Source of the DNA: CALKJP01 sp046299555
GTDB lineage: Bacteria; Bacteroidota; Bacteroidia; JACCXN01
Assembly: GCA_046299555.1 (NCBI GenBank)
Contig: JBKBHS010000001.1
Location: forward strand, 496,001 to 560,000
DNA: 64,000 nucleotides
Direction: 5' to 3'
The notes under the pieces were generated by a model that saw only the letters and a program-made list of their open reading frames with translations, searched no databases and was not told the origin of the DNA. A program made the position numbers and the translations under genes. This document shows, piece by piece, positions 16,906 to 24,131 of this stretch (its first letter is position 1; every line of letters starts with the position of its first letter).

Positions 16906-17253
16906 TTAATGTTTGGAGTCTTTTTTACAGCAAGCGTGTAAATTTTCATAAGCCTTAGGATCTGCTGGGCTATCGTCTGCATCGTATCCGGCTTTGTTGA
17001 TAGCCTTTTTAATTTTTTCAGGATTTGTTTTTTTCGGATTGTAAGTTATGGTAAACAGTTTTGTTTCTACATTTAAGTCAGCTTTTTTAACTCCTTTTTC
17101 ATAAGCCATTGCTTTTTCGAGGGTGTTTTTACACATGTCGCAAACGGCAGAGGTTTTTATAGTAATGGTTTCTGTTGTGTTTTTCTTATCCTGAGCATTA
17201 CTTGCTAAGCTTGTAAGCAATAAAATTCCGAAAATAAATGCCAATTTTTTCAT
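16906..17253 (-). CDS. Secreted heavy-metal-associated (HMA) domain protein
   Basis: This 115-residue protein has a signal peptide (residues 1-20) and one ferredoxin-like HMA domain with the metal-binding pair CDMC (Cys38, Cys41). The C-terminus adds HACCKKDSKH, a second possible metal site. HMA domains bind Cu(I), Zn or Hg; as a periplasmic protein it could pass copper to or from an envelope partner. The gene is preceded by its own -7 element and followed by the carbonic anhydrase gene. Specific metal not determinable. Confidence 0.85.
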   Translation of the reverse strand: MKKLAFIFGILLLTSLASNAQDKKNTTETITIKTSAVCDMCKNTLEKAMAYEKGVKKADLNVETKLFTITYNPKKTNPEKIKKAINKAGYDADDSPADPKAYENLHACCKKDSKH

Positions 17254-17276
17254 AGTAAGTTTTTCTAAATTGATAA

Positions 17277-17284
17277 CAAATATA
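17277..17284 (-). promoter_or_regulatory. -7 element for the HMA gene
   Basis: Minus-strand TATATTTG fits TAnnTTTG, 23 nt before the HMA start codon. No convincing TTG at the right spacing. Confidence 0.45.
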
Positions 17285-17308
17285 ATACCTGAGCTTTAAT
17301 TATGCAGT

Positions 17309-17662
17309 TTATTTAGAGCTGTAATAATGCCGTATAACTACTTTTAACAATTCACGTTGAATGATTAGTTGGGTTAATTCAGAAGCCGGTTCCGGTGATT
17401 TTTTAATAATATCGGAATATGCTTTTTCGGGCAAATCAATGCGGTAAATAAGTTGCTGTAATTTAATAATATCGTTGTTTAACAAATTTTCAATTATAGG
17501 CAAAGCTTGATGGATGATGTTTTTGTAGGAGATATTGCTTTTTTTAATTTGAATAGATAATCCTTCCGAGCTAAAATCTTTTTCGAGTTGCTCAATAGTT
17601 TTTAGCAAAAAATCTTGTTGATTTTTATAAACAGAAAGGTCGATTTTTTCGGGCAAGGCCAT
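17309..17662 (-). CDS. Hypothetical protein, 117 residues
   Basis: I do not recognise a named family. The protein is largely alpha-helical by composition, with a central KNIIHQALPIIENLLNNDI helix pair and a C-terminal LTQLIIQRELLKVVIRHYY helix. There is no signal peptide or transmembrane helix. It starts 1 nt after the ferredoxin gene on the same strand, so the two form an operon and may be translated together. A cytosolic role linked to the ferredoxin is possible but not supported by motifs. Confidence 0.7.
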   Translation of the reverse strand: MALPEKIDLSVYKNQQDFLLKTIEQLEKDFSSEGLSIQIKKSNISYKNIIHQALPIIENLLNNDIIKLQQLIYRIDLPEKAYSDIIKKSPEPASELTQLIIQRELLKVVIRHYYSSK

Positions 17663-17663
17663 T

Positions 17664-17975
17664 TTATTTATCTATGCGCATATGTTCTACAGGAATATTG
17701 TTTTCAATATGTGAGTTTACAATTTCAGAAACATGCTCTTTGCTTACTCCTCCATAAAAAACACCATCAGGATACACCACAACACTTGGCCCTTTTTCGC
17801 AAACATCTAAGCATCCACATTTTTGTGCTCTTACTTTTATGGGCAATTTTTTATCATTAATCTGCTTTTTAAATTCGGCTATTAATTCCAAACCTTGAGC
17901 TTCTCCGCAGCTTTTGCGTGGAGCATCGGCTCCTCTTTGGTTGGTGCATACAAAAATATGTTTATCGTACAGCAT
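17664..17975 (-). CDS. Thioredoxin-like [2Fe-2S] ferredoxin domain protein
   Basis: This 103-residue protein, counted from the ATG at 17975, begins with MLYDKHIFVCTNQR. It carries cysteines at 10, 23, 53, 55 and 59 (KCGCLDVCEKGP), the spacing of thioredoxin-like [2Fe-2S] ferredoxins, followed by VVVYPDGVFYGGV. These small proteins carry electrons or act as iron-sulfur relays. A longer upstream start (18041) is possible but would add a non-family extension that overlaps the promoter region. First gene of a two-gene minus-strand operon. Confidence 0.85.
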   Translation of the reverse strand: MLYDKHIFVCTNQRGADAPRKSCGEAQGLELIAEFKKQINDKKLPIKVRAQKCGCLDVCEKGPSVVVYPDGVFYGGVSKEHVSEIVNSHIENNIPVEHMRIDK

Positions 17976-17997
17976 AAAATAAATAGTTTTAGATGCA

Positions 17998-18005
17998 CAA
18001 AAGTA
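17998..18005 (-). promoter_or_regulatory. -7 element for the ferredoxin operon
   Basis: Minus-strand TACTTTTG fits TAnnTTTG, 22 nt before the ATG at 17975, which supports that start rather than the one at 18041. No clear -33 element. Confidence 0.5.
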
Positions 18006-18053
18006 CATTTTGATTGTTAAACTTTGTGTAATAATTCTCACAATTCATTAATA

Positions 18054-18959
18054 ATGGAAAAAGTATTGATAACAGGAGCTAGCGGACTTCTAGGTAAAGT
18101 GATAGCTGAAAAATTAAATAAGCAAGGCTATGAGGTATTGCGCCTTAGCAGAAAGTCGAATAATGATAAAAACACCTTTGTATGGAATGTAGATAAAGGC
18201 ACCATAGACGAAAATGCAGTAAAAAATACCGATTATGTTATTCATCTAGCAGGCGAAGGAATTGCCGAAAAAAAATGGACAGCAGAAAGAAAAAAACAAA
18301 TAATTGACAGCAGGGTAAAATCAACCGAATTGTTACATAAAGCTATCAAAAGAACCAATGCTAACATAAAAGCTTTTATTTCGGCATCGGCAGTGGGTTA
18401 TTACGGTGCTATTACATCAGAAAAAATATTTACTGAAAATGATTTGCCGGCTAATGATTTTTTAGGTACTTCATGCAGAATATGGGAAGAGAGCGTAGAT
18501 AAAATTGCAGCAGAAGGTATAAGAACAGTTAAATTTAGAATAGGGGTAGTTTTAAGCAAAGATGGAGGGGCATTGCCTAAAATGGCAGCTCCATTTAAGT
18601 TTTACGCTGGGGCGGTTTTAGGAAGCGGGAAACAATATATTCCATGGGTGCATATATATGATGTAGCCAATGCATTTGTGTATGCTTTACAAAATAATCA
18701 GCTAAATGGAGTATATAATTTAGTGGCTCCTGATGGCGGACAAAGCAATGCAATTTTTACGCAAATGCTTGCAAAGGTTTTGAATAAGCCTCTTATTTTA
18801 CCGGCAGTTCCGGAATTGATACTAAAATTAGCCTTGGGCGAAATGGCCGATGTAGTTTTAAAAGGCAGCAGGGTTTCAAGCAAAAAATTGAGAGATAGCG
18901 GTTTCCAATTTGAATACGATAATTTGGAAATGGCTTTAAATTCGTTGTTTAAACAATAA
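18054..18959 (+). CDS. TIGR01777 family NAD-dependent epimerase/oxidoreductase
   Basis: This extended SDR of 301 residues has an N-terminal Rossmann motif ITGASGLLG, an internal SASAVGYYG region with the catalytic-type Tyr, and a C-terminal DUF1731 domain (LPAVPELILKLALGEMADVV...GSRVSSKKLRDSGFQF). The family (YfcH-like) acts on nucleotide-linked substrates, but its physiological reaction is not established. An alternative start at 18024 adds ten residues before MEKVLITG; ATG 18054 places the Rossmann strand at the expected distance. Divergent from the ferredoxin operon. Confidence 0.88.
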   Translation: MEKVLITGASGLLGKVIAEKLNKQGYEVLRLSRKSNNDKNTFVWNVDKGTIDENAVKNTDYVIHLAGEGIAEKKWTAERKKQIIDSRVKSTELLHKAIKRTNANIKAFISASAVGYYGAITSEKIFTENDLPANDFLGTSCRIWEESVDKIAAEGIRTVKFRIGVVLSKDGGALPKMAAPFKFYAGAVLGSGKQYIPWVHIYDVANAFVYALQNNQLNGVYNLVAPDGGQSNAIFTQMLAKVLNKPLILPAVPELILKLALGEMADVVLKGSRVSSKKLRDSGFQFEYDNLEMALNSLFKQ

Positions 18960-19061
18960 AATTTATTATACTGCTAATTCTTAATTATACCACTTTTTAC
19001 TATTCCTTGAATAATTAATTTTAAAAATACTTGGCAAACGAATTATTGATGATAAAATATC

Positions 19062-19236
19062 TTAAAATGATTTAGAATAAGTTATCCCTAAATTATAGTA
19101 ATTGCCTAAAAACCATATATATTCGTCATCAAAGTTTCTCCAGTGCCTTATATGTGCATAATCTTCTTTAATAGACTTAAGCCCGAACCTTATTCCTATT
19201 GAGCTGGATGAATTTAAATTATATAAGAAATCTATT
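19062..19236 (-). pseudogene. Remnant: C-terminal end of an outer-membrane beta-barrel protein
   Basis: One frame reads about 58 codons to a TAA at 19062, with alternating barrel-like strands (SSIGIRFGLKS, YNLGITYSKSF) and a terminal Phe, the mark of an outer-membrane barrel C-terminus. It has no start of its own and abuts a truncated N-terminal fragment in another frame. It is the only coding-like content in the otherwise gene-free stretch 18960-19357. Parent protein unknown. Confidence 0.45.
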
Positions 19237-19368
19237 TCACTTAAAAAATCTATCTCGGTAATGCCAGTATTTTTGAGTATGGGTTTGGCTATTTAAATCT
19301 GCAATTAATATTGTTGTAATTGTTAATAATATAATTCTTTTTATGATTGTAACGCTATTAATAATCAT
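19237..19368 (-). pseudogene. Truncated N-terminal copy of the 19810-20802 secreted protein
   Basis: An ATG at 19368 opens a 43-codon frame with a signal peptide and then SQTHTQKYWHYRDRFF before a stop. The intact neighbour reads SQSHTEKYWHYRDRFF at the same place after its own signal peptide. At DNA level 33 nt (19242-19274) are identical to 20676-20708. Similarity stops abruptly within a few bases after this block. The fragment follows a lipoprotein gene exactly as the intact copy does, so it is the broken second unit of a duplication. Confidence 0.6.
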
Positions 19369-19813
19369 TTGTTTTTTTAAATGAAATTGTGTAAACATTA
19401 TTATTTATTGGCTGAGATTTAAGTTTCATTTCTTTACGATTGATTGCTAAAATTTGCCAATACGTTTTACCTTGTAACCATCGTATTCTTTCTTCTTTTG
19501 AAGAATATAGATGAGAGCTATATAACTCTAAAGTTCTTTTTTTATCAATAAATTCATATGCATAGGAATATTTGCTAATAATAGATCTGTTTTGAATAGC
19601 ATCATCTTCTGCCCAAAAAAATTCCCACACCCCAACAGTATCTTTTAAAAATGCGGTTGAGTCAATATCGTTTATTAAAATTTCAGTACAGCGCCACTCT
19701 CCTAAAATTCTTTTTTCAGGTTTTTGTACTACAACTGTAACAGGATCTTCTTTATATTTTCTGCAACTTATAAATACAAAAGCGGTTAACAGAAGTAATA
19801 AAAATCTTTTCAT
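19358..19813 (-). CDS. Lipoprotein, paralogue of 20774-21247
   Basis: This 151-residue protein has a lipoprotein signal peptide (MKRFLLLLLTAFVFISC, lipidated Cys17) and then a conserved KEDPVTVVVQKPEKRILGEW segment. The remaining 110 residues are a beta-rich domain (TVGVWEFFW, YAYEFIDKKRTLELYSS, YTISFKK) suggestive of a lipocalin-like fold. The first about 40 residues are nearly identical to those of the lipoprotein at 20774-21247, while the rest has diverged. Its ATG overlaps the stop of the chimeric gene by 4 nt. Function unknown. Confidence 0.75.
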   Translation of the reverse strand: MKRFLLLLLTAFVFISCRKYKEDPVTVVVQKPEKRILGEWRCTEILINDIDSTAFLKDTVGVWEFFWAEDDAIQNRSIISKYSYAYEFIDKKRTLELYSSHLYSSKEERIRWLQGKTYWQILAINRKEMKLKSQPINNNVYTISFKKTNDY

Positions 19814-19964
19814 AAAACATATTTTTTAGTTAATAAATCAATTTTCTGTTTTAATTCCTTGTTTTCGGCATTAAGTTGTAAAACATATAAGGTTAATTCT
19901 TCAATTTTTTCCAATAATTTAATCTGCATTAATCCTAATTCATAACCATTATCGTTTTTAATTC
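19701..19964. repeat. Direct repeat copy A (coiled-coil end plus lipoprotein start)
   Basis: About 264 bp that match 21135-21397 with roughly 15 mismatches by eye and one 1-nt length difference. It covers the last coiled-coil codons of one gene, the ATGA junction, and the first about 38 codons of the lipoprotein. Confidence 0.85.
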
Positions 19965-20802
19965 TGTTTACGCATCTATTTACATATAATCTTGCCTGTA
20001 AATTAAAATTATACTGGGCATAACTTTCATTTAAAAGTTTTACTTGCAAAGATTCATCGGGTATAAAATGTTTTACCAATGCTAAACCCATTATTAAATG
20101 ATAAAGTTCATCTTGACTCATTTCTTTAGCAAAACTATTACCTCCTACATATATTGAATCTTGAGCGATTTCATCCCAATGCTTGTTTCCAGCTAAGTAG
20201 TCTGATTCGATTATATCCACCACACCATAATTATAATCGTTTACTCGTAGATTAATTTGATTATAGCGTATGGGCGATACGGTTGGATGAATAAACTGAT
20301 AAGGAGTATCAACTCTAATAAAAAAGCCGTTTAAACCATCGGGAATAATTTGAACCGCCTGTTCTTGATTACACCATGAATCATGATGAGGAGGATCGTT
20401 TATTTCATTTACCGGTGGTGCTATGCCACTTTGTGCATCTAAGCGATGGATTGTTTTAAAAGCATAGTATAATTCTGTAATTGTTTTTTCGGTTGACAAG
20501 CCCTTTTGTTTTAATAAAGCATATTCTGTAGCTAATACCCCAATGTACCATCCCATAAATATACTATGCTGGCCAACATGATACGTTTTAGTAATATTAT
20601 TATCTATGGATGCACTATTCCTGATATCGCATACATTGCTGTATCCTAATCCATCGCCCATAATTATAAATCCGCTAAAAAATCTATCTCGGTAATGCCA
20701 GTATTTTTCGGTATGAGATTGTGAATAGTGTTTATTGTGAATAATAAGAAAACAAAATAAAAATAAGCAATATCTAGCCCAATCGTTTAAACGATATTTC
20801 AT
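19810..20802 (-). CDS. Chimeric secreted protein: Bacteroidota GWYIGVLATEY-type domain with grafted coiled-coil tail
   Basis: The 330-residue product has a hydrophobic N-terminal export segment, then KYWHYRDRFFSGFIIMGDG and GWYIGVLATEYALLKQKG. I associate this pattern with larger secreted Bacteroidota proteins of unknown function. From about residue 283 the sequence becomes KNDNGYELGLMQIKLLEKIE followed by a leucine-rich coiled coil ending LTKKYVL, nearly identical to the tail of the fibre-like gene upstream. The switch coincides with the end of the direct repeat at 19964, so the coil was acquired by recombination and the original C-terminal half is missing. It overlaps the upstream lipoprotein gene by 29 nt. 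Confidence 0.7.
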   Translation of the reverse strand: MKYRLNDWARYCLFLFCFLIIHNKHYSQSHTEKYWHYRDRFFSGFIIMGDGLGYSNVCDIRNSASIDNNITKTYHVGQHSIFMGWYIGVLATEYALLKQKGLSTEKTITELYYAFKTIHRLDAQSGIAPPVNEINDPPHHDSWCNQEQAVQIIPDGLNGFFIRVDTPYQFIHPTVSPIRYNQINLRVNDYNYGVVDIIESDYLAGNKHWDEIAQDSIYVGGNSFAKEMSQDELYHLIMGLALVKHFIPDESLQVKLLNESYAQYNFNLQARLYVNRCVNRIKNDNGYELGLMQIKLLEKIEELTLYVLQLNAENKELKQKIDLLTKKYVL

Positions 20803-21247
20803 ATGTTTGATTATTTAGAGATGAAGTATATTTAATTTTTAAATTCTTTTTATTTAGCGCTTTTATTTCCCAAATGGTTTCTGCAAAAAACCATAATTTT
20901 CCGTACCTGCCTTCTTGTTTTAAAATGGAATAATCTCCCTGTAATACTAGCTTTTTATGTTTATCAATAAATGTGTATCCAAAAAAAGGATTAGATGATT
21001 TAATACTTTGCATAAAAAGCACATGACTAAATCCCACATTTTCTCTAAATTGAAATTCCCATATACCAACAGAATCTTTTAGCCAATAGGTTTCATCGTT
21101 CCCATTTATGTATATGCTCTCACATGCCCAAGAGCCTAAAATTCTTGATTCAGGTTTTTTTACTATTACTGTAACAGGATCTTCTTTATATTTTCTGCAA
21201 CTTATAATTACAAAAGCGGTTAACAGAAGTAATAAAAATCTTTTCAT
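20774..21247 (-). CDS. Lipoprotein, paralogue of 19358-19813
   Basis: This 157-residue protein has the same lipoprotein signal peptide (lipobox ending ISC, Cys17) and KEDPVTVIVKKPESRILGSW segment as its paralogue, followed by a divergent beta-rich domain (DSVGIWEFQFREN, FGYTFIDKHKKLVLQG, YEISFKRLG). In the undamaged arrangement its ATG would overlap the stop codon of the fibre-like gene as ATGA. A 1-nt deletion in that gene now makes the two frames overlap by about 60 nt. Function unknown; the tight coupling to a coiled-coil surface protein suggests the two products act together. Confidence 0.75.
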   Translation of the reverse strand: MKRFLLLLLTAFVIISCRKYKEDPVTVIVKKPESRILGSWACESIYINGNDETYWLKDSVGIWEFQFRENVGFSHVLFMQSIKSSNPFFGYTFIDKHKKLVLQGDYSILKQEGRYGKLWFFAETIWEIKALNKKNLKIKYTSSLNNQTYEISFKRLG

Positions 21248-21397
21248 AAAACTTTTTTTTAGTTAATAAATCAATTTTCTGTTTTAATACCTTGTTTTCG
21301 GCATTAAGTTGTAAAATATATAAGGTTAATTCTTCAATTTTTTCCAATAATTTTATTTGCATTAAACCTATTTCATAACCATTATCGTTTTTAATTT
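21135..21397. repeat. Direct repeat copy B (coiled-coil end plus lipoprotein start)
   Basis: Partner of 19701-19964. This copy has an uninterrupted T8 run (21253-21260) where copy A has ATATTTTTT, i.e. one base fewer, which causes the frameshift at the end of the fibre-like gene. Confidence 0.85.
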
Positions 21398-22065
21398 CTT
21401 TTGAATTTTTTATTCCCGGTAAATGTTTGTTTTTATTAATAAATTCTTTTAAATCTTCTAATGTCATTAATTTATAATTTTCTTCAAATACATAATCAGG
21501 CCAAGGATTTTCTAATGAAACTTTAAATTCTCTTGCTCCTACTTTCCCATCTACCGCTAATTTAAAAGTGCCGGTATTTGATGATCCTATACCAACACTT
21601 CCATCAGCTGTTATAATAACATCAGGTACGCTTTGATTTTGTCTAGAAATGCTTAATCCACTTCCAAAGCTTTGCTGTATTACAAAGGTGGCATAGCCTG
21701 CTCGTTCAAACAATATGGTATTGGCGCCCTTTTTTAGGTGCAAGGTTGCTTGCGGGGCTGCCGTGCCTATGCCTATATCGCCTTTTCTGTCAATGGTCAT
21801 GCGGTGGCTGTTGTTGGTAAAAAACTGCATGTCGGCATTTTCTTTTAAGTTAAATATAGCATTTAATCTTACTCCTTGCACCATGCCATTGCGTAAGCCT
21901 ATGTGCAAACCATCGGCAGAGGTAGTGCCGCTTTCTACATTGGTAATTTGCAAACCGGTGCTGCCAAAATAGGGCGATTCGGTATTGGCTACCGGGCTTG
22001 GACCAGAACCGCTACCTCTTGGCCCAACAATTATTTCTTGTATGGTGGGTGTATTTACAGGATTG
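21186..22065 (-). pseudogene. Fibre-like protein with GIG(T/S) repeats and C-terminal coiled coil, 3' part of a frameshifted gene
   Basis: After the frameshift near 22065 the frame continues NPVNTPTIQEIIVGPRGSGS, then phrases such as KGDIGIGTAAPQATLHLKKG and DGSVGIGSSNTGTFKLAVDG. These are typical of Bacteroidota proteins related to phage-tail-fibre collagen-like/trimeric repeats. A tail YKLMTLEDLKEFINKNKHLP, NGYEIGLMQIKLLEKIEELT and a leucine zipper follows. The expected end is a TGA at 21244-21246, but a 1-nt loss in an A8/T8 run shifts the frame so it reads into the lipoprotein gene to 21186. The only start in this frame is a TTG at 21953. It could also be two sequencing errors. Confidence 0.7.
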
Positions 22066-22314
22066 TGTAATATGCACTATATTGTTGGGGTTGTTTAAAC
22101 CAATGCCAAAAAAAACTCCGCCTTTAATGCGCATGCGTTCAATGTTATTGGTTTTTATAATTACATCTTTCAGCATGGCGCTGCTGTTGGTTCCCAGCCA
22201 GTTATCGGGAGTAATATCGCCATTGCCAAGCGTTGACCAGGTGTAGCTTTGAGCTTTGGCATAACAAGTAATTATTAAAAAGAGCGTTGTCAACAATGTT
22301 ATTTTAACTTGCAT
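22012..22314 (-). pseudogene. Fibre-like protein, 5' part of the frameshifted gene
   Basis: The frame opens with a signal peptide (MQVKITLLTTLFLIITCYAKAQ) and SYTWSTLGNGDITPDNWLGT, then NNPNNIVHIT. Just after this the frame is lost: one extra base near 22064-22067 turns the expected ITNPVNTP into ITQSCKYT, and the frame stops at 22012. The downstream continuation is in another frame (see 21186-22065). Read together, the two parts give one secreted protein of about 350 residues. Confidence 0.7.
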
Positions 22315-22472
22315 GTTTATAAGTGTTTTAAAATTGTTGACAGCGAATAAAAAATAAAAAAACGATACGAGTCAAGAAAAAAGTGATTTTTTTAAATCTT
22401 GTTACAGCATTATGCTCGTGTGGAATATCCCATATTCAAAGTTTACGATACCTTACTTTACAAAAATTAAAT

Positions 22473-22480
22473 TAACTTTG
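22473..22480 (+). promoter_or_regulatory. -7 element upstream of the DUF6089-uppS-bamA-skp operon
   Basis: TAACTTTG fits TAnnTTTG; the first gene starts 48 nt further on. It is the only such element in the 205-nt gap 22315-22519, where I otherwise see nothing. Confidence 0.45.
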
Positions 22481-22528
22481 GCGTTTGCAAAAACAATAAA
22501 ATAGCTCAAAAAGAGTTAATTGAAGCGA

Positions 22529-23365
22529 ATGCCGAAAACCATTTTTTTTATTGTATTTACATTTTTAGTGCTCAACCTAAAGGCGCAATATTCTGAAATT
22601 GGCCCTTTTGGCACAGCTTCGTTTTATTTCGGGGAGCTTAATCGTGAAATTCCTTTTCGCAATAGCCATTTAGGAGGAGGTTTAGTATATCGTTATAATT
22701 TCAACTATCGCTGGTCTTTTAAAGCCAATGCTTTGTATGGAAAAATTTCGGGCGATGATGCTAAAAGTCCATACTTATATGAGCGATATCGTAACCTTTC
22801 CTTTATATCGCCCATTTACGAAGGAGCAGCACAAATGGAATTTAACTTTTTGCCCTACGAAATAGGCAATAAAAAAATGCCTTTTAGTCCTTATATGTTT
22901 GGCGGCTTAAGTGTGTTTCTTTTTAACCCAAAAACAAATTTTGCAGGCGAAGAAGTAAAATTGAAAAATTTTGGAACTGAAGGGCAAGGCACATCCGCAG
23001 CTCAGGGCAGAAAGTATGCCCGCACGCAGGTAGCTATTCCATTTGGTATGGGATTTAAAGTAAATTTAATAGGTAATTGGGGCTTGGCATTAGAGTGGGG
23101 TTTACGAAAAACCTATACCGATTATTTAGATGATATCAGTACACGCTATCCTGATAAAAGAGTAATGTTAACAGAAGCAGGGGCTACTGCTACTGCATTA
23201 TCAGACAGAAGCATTGTAAGTCCGAATCAATTTGGGAATACAAGAGGTTATCAGCGAGGTAACTCAAAAAACAGAGATTGGTATTCATTTGCCGGAATAA
23301 TGATAGTATATGCCATTAAAAAACCTCAGCCTTGTCCGGGAGTAGGCAGAGTTAGAATGAATTAA
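22529..23365 (+). CDS. DUF6089-like outer-membrane beta-barrel protein
   Basis: This protein of about 278 residues has a signal peptide (KTIFFIVFTFLVLNLKAQ) directly followed by YSEIGPFGTASFYFGELN, the typical opening of DUF6089 proteins. Repeated amphipathic strands follow (LGGGLVYRYNFNYRWSFKAN, FMGFKVNLIGNWGLALEWG-like pattern) and an RDWYSFAGIMIVYAI end strand. Such proteins sit in the outer membrane, and their gene commonly precedes uppS and bamA in Bacteroidota, as here (6 nt and 4 nt gaps). A TTG at 22520 is an alternative start; ATG 22529 gives a cleaner signal peptide. Exact role unknown. Confidence 0.82.
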   Translation: MPKTIFFIVFTFLVLNLKAQYSEIGPFGTASFYFGELNREIPFRNSHLGGGLVYRYNFNYRWSFKANALYGKISGDDAKSPYLYERYRNLSFISPIYEGAAQMEFNFLPYEIGNKKMPFSPYMFGGLSVFLFNPKTNFAGEEVKLKNFGTEGQGTSAAQGRKYARTQVAIPFGMGFKVNLIGNWGLALEWGLRKTYTDYLDDISTRYPDKRVMLTEAGATATALSDRSIVSPNQFGNTRGYQRGNSKNRDWYSFAGIMIVYAIKKPQPCPGVGRVRMN

Positions 23366-23371
23366 TATAGT

Positions 23372-24127
23372 ATGGAAGAAATACAAAGTTTAAAAAGTAA
23401 GATAGATACAACGCGTTTACCTAAGCACATCGCTATTATTATGGATGGCAATGGCAGATGGGCAAAACAGCAAGGTAAAGAACGTGTGTATGGTCATCAA
23501 CATGGGGTGCATGCCGTAAGAGAGGCTTCGGAAGGAGCTGCTGAAATAGGAGTGAAGTATTTAACCTTGTATGCCTTTTCAACCGAAAACTGGAACAGGC
23601 CAAAAGAAGAAGTAGATGCCTTAATGGAGTTATTGGTTAAAACCATCCATTCAGAAACTGCTACCCTTAATAAAAATAAAGTAAGATTAATGGCTATTGG
23701 CGATTTGGAATCACTTCCGCCAAATTGTTACAAAGAATTAATGGAAGCTATAGATGAAACATCGCAAAACGATGGTTTAACATTGGTTTTGGCCTTAAGC
23801 TACAGCTCGCGATGGGAAATAGTAAATGCCACCAAAAAAATTGCATCGGCTGTTAAAAGCGGAATACTTAAGGTAGAAGATATTAATGACGAACTATTTG
23901 CTTCTTACTTAACAACTAAAAATATTCCTGACCCTGAATTATTAATAAGAACCAGCGGAGAGCTTAGAATCAGTAATTTCCTATTGTGGCAATGTGCTTA
24001 TGCAGAGTTTTGTTTTCTTGAAAAAATGTGGCCGGAGTTTAAACGAGAAGATTTATTTTCGGCCATCTTGGATTTTCAGCAACGCGAACGCAGATTCGGC
24101 AAAACAAGTGAACAAATAAAAGTATAA
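23372..24127 (+). CDS. uppS: Isoprenyl transferase (undecaprenyl diphosphate synthase)
   Basis: This 251-residue cis-prenyltransferase makes the C55 lipid carrier for peptidoglycan and O-antigen from farnesyl diphosphate and isopentenyl diphosphates. It has catalytic Asp25 in IIMDGNGRWAKQQGK, the YLTLYAFSTENWNRP region, and the C-terminal ELLIRTSGELRISNFLLWQ and MWPEF motifs. Length and motifs are complete. It lies between an outer-membrane protein gene and bamA in an envelope operon. Confidence 0.96.
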   Translation: MEEIQSLKSKIDTTRLPKHIAIIMDGNGRWAKQQGKERVYGHQHGVHAVREASEGAAEIGVKYLTLYAFSTENWNRPKEEVDALMELLVKTIHSETATLNKNKVRLMAIGDLESLPPNCYKELMEAIDETSQNDGLTLVLALSYSSRWEIVNATKKIASAVKSGILKVEDINDELFASYLTTKNIPDPELLIRTSGELRISNFLLWQCAYAEFCFLEKMWPEFKREDLFSAILDFQQRERRFGKTSEQIKV

Positions 24128-24131
24128 ATTC

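Noticed and set aside
16685..16909. Plus-strand reading frames opposite the gamma carbonic anhydrase and similar antisense frames elsewhere
   Set aside because: They lie opposite well-supported genes, lack family features and follow from codon bias of the true strand.
22315..22519. Possible small RNA or tRNA in the 205-nt gap
   Set aside because: No cloverleaf, no convincing stem-loop and no terminator; only a -7 element is visible.
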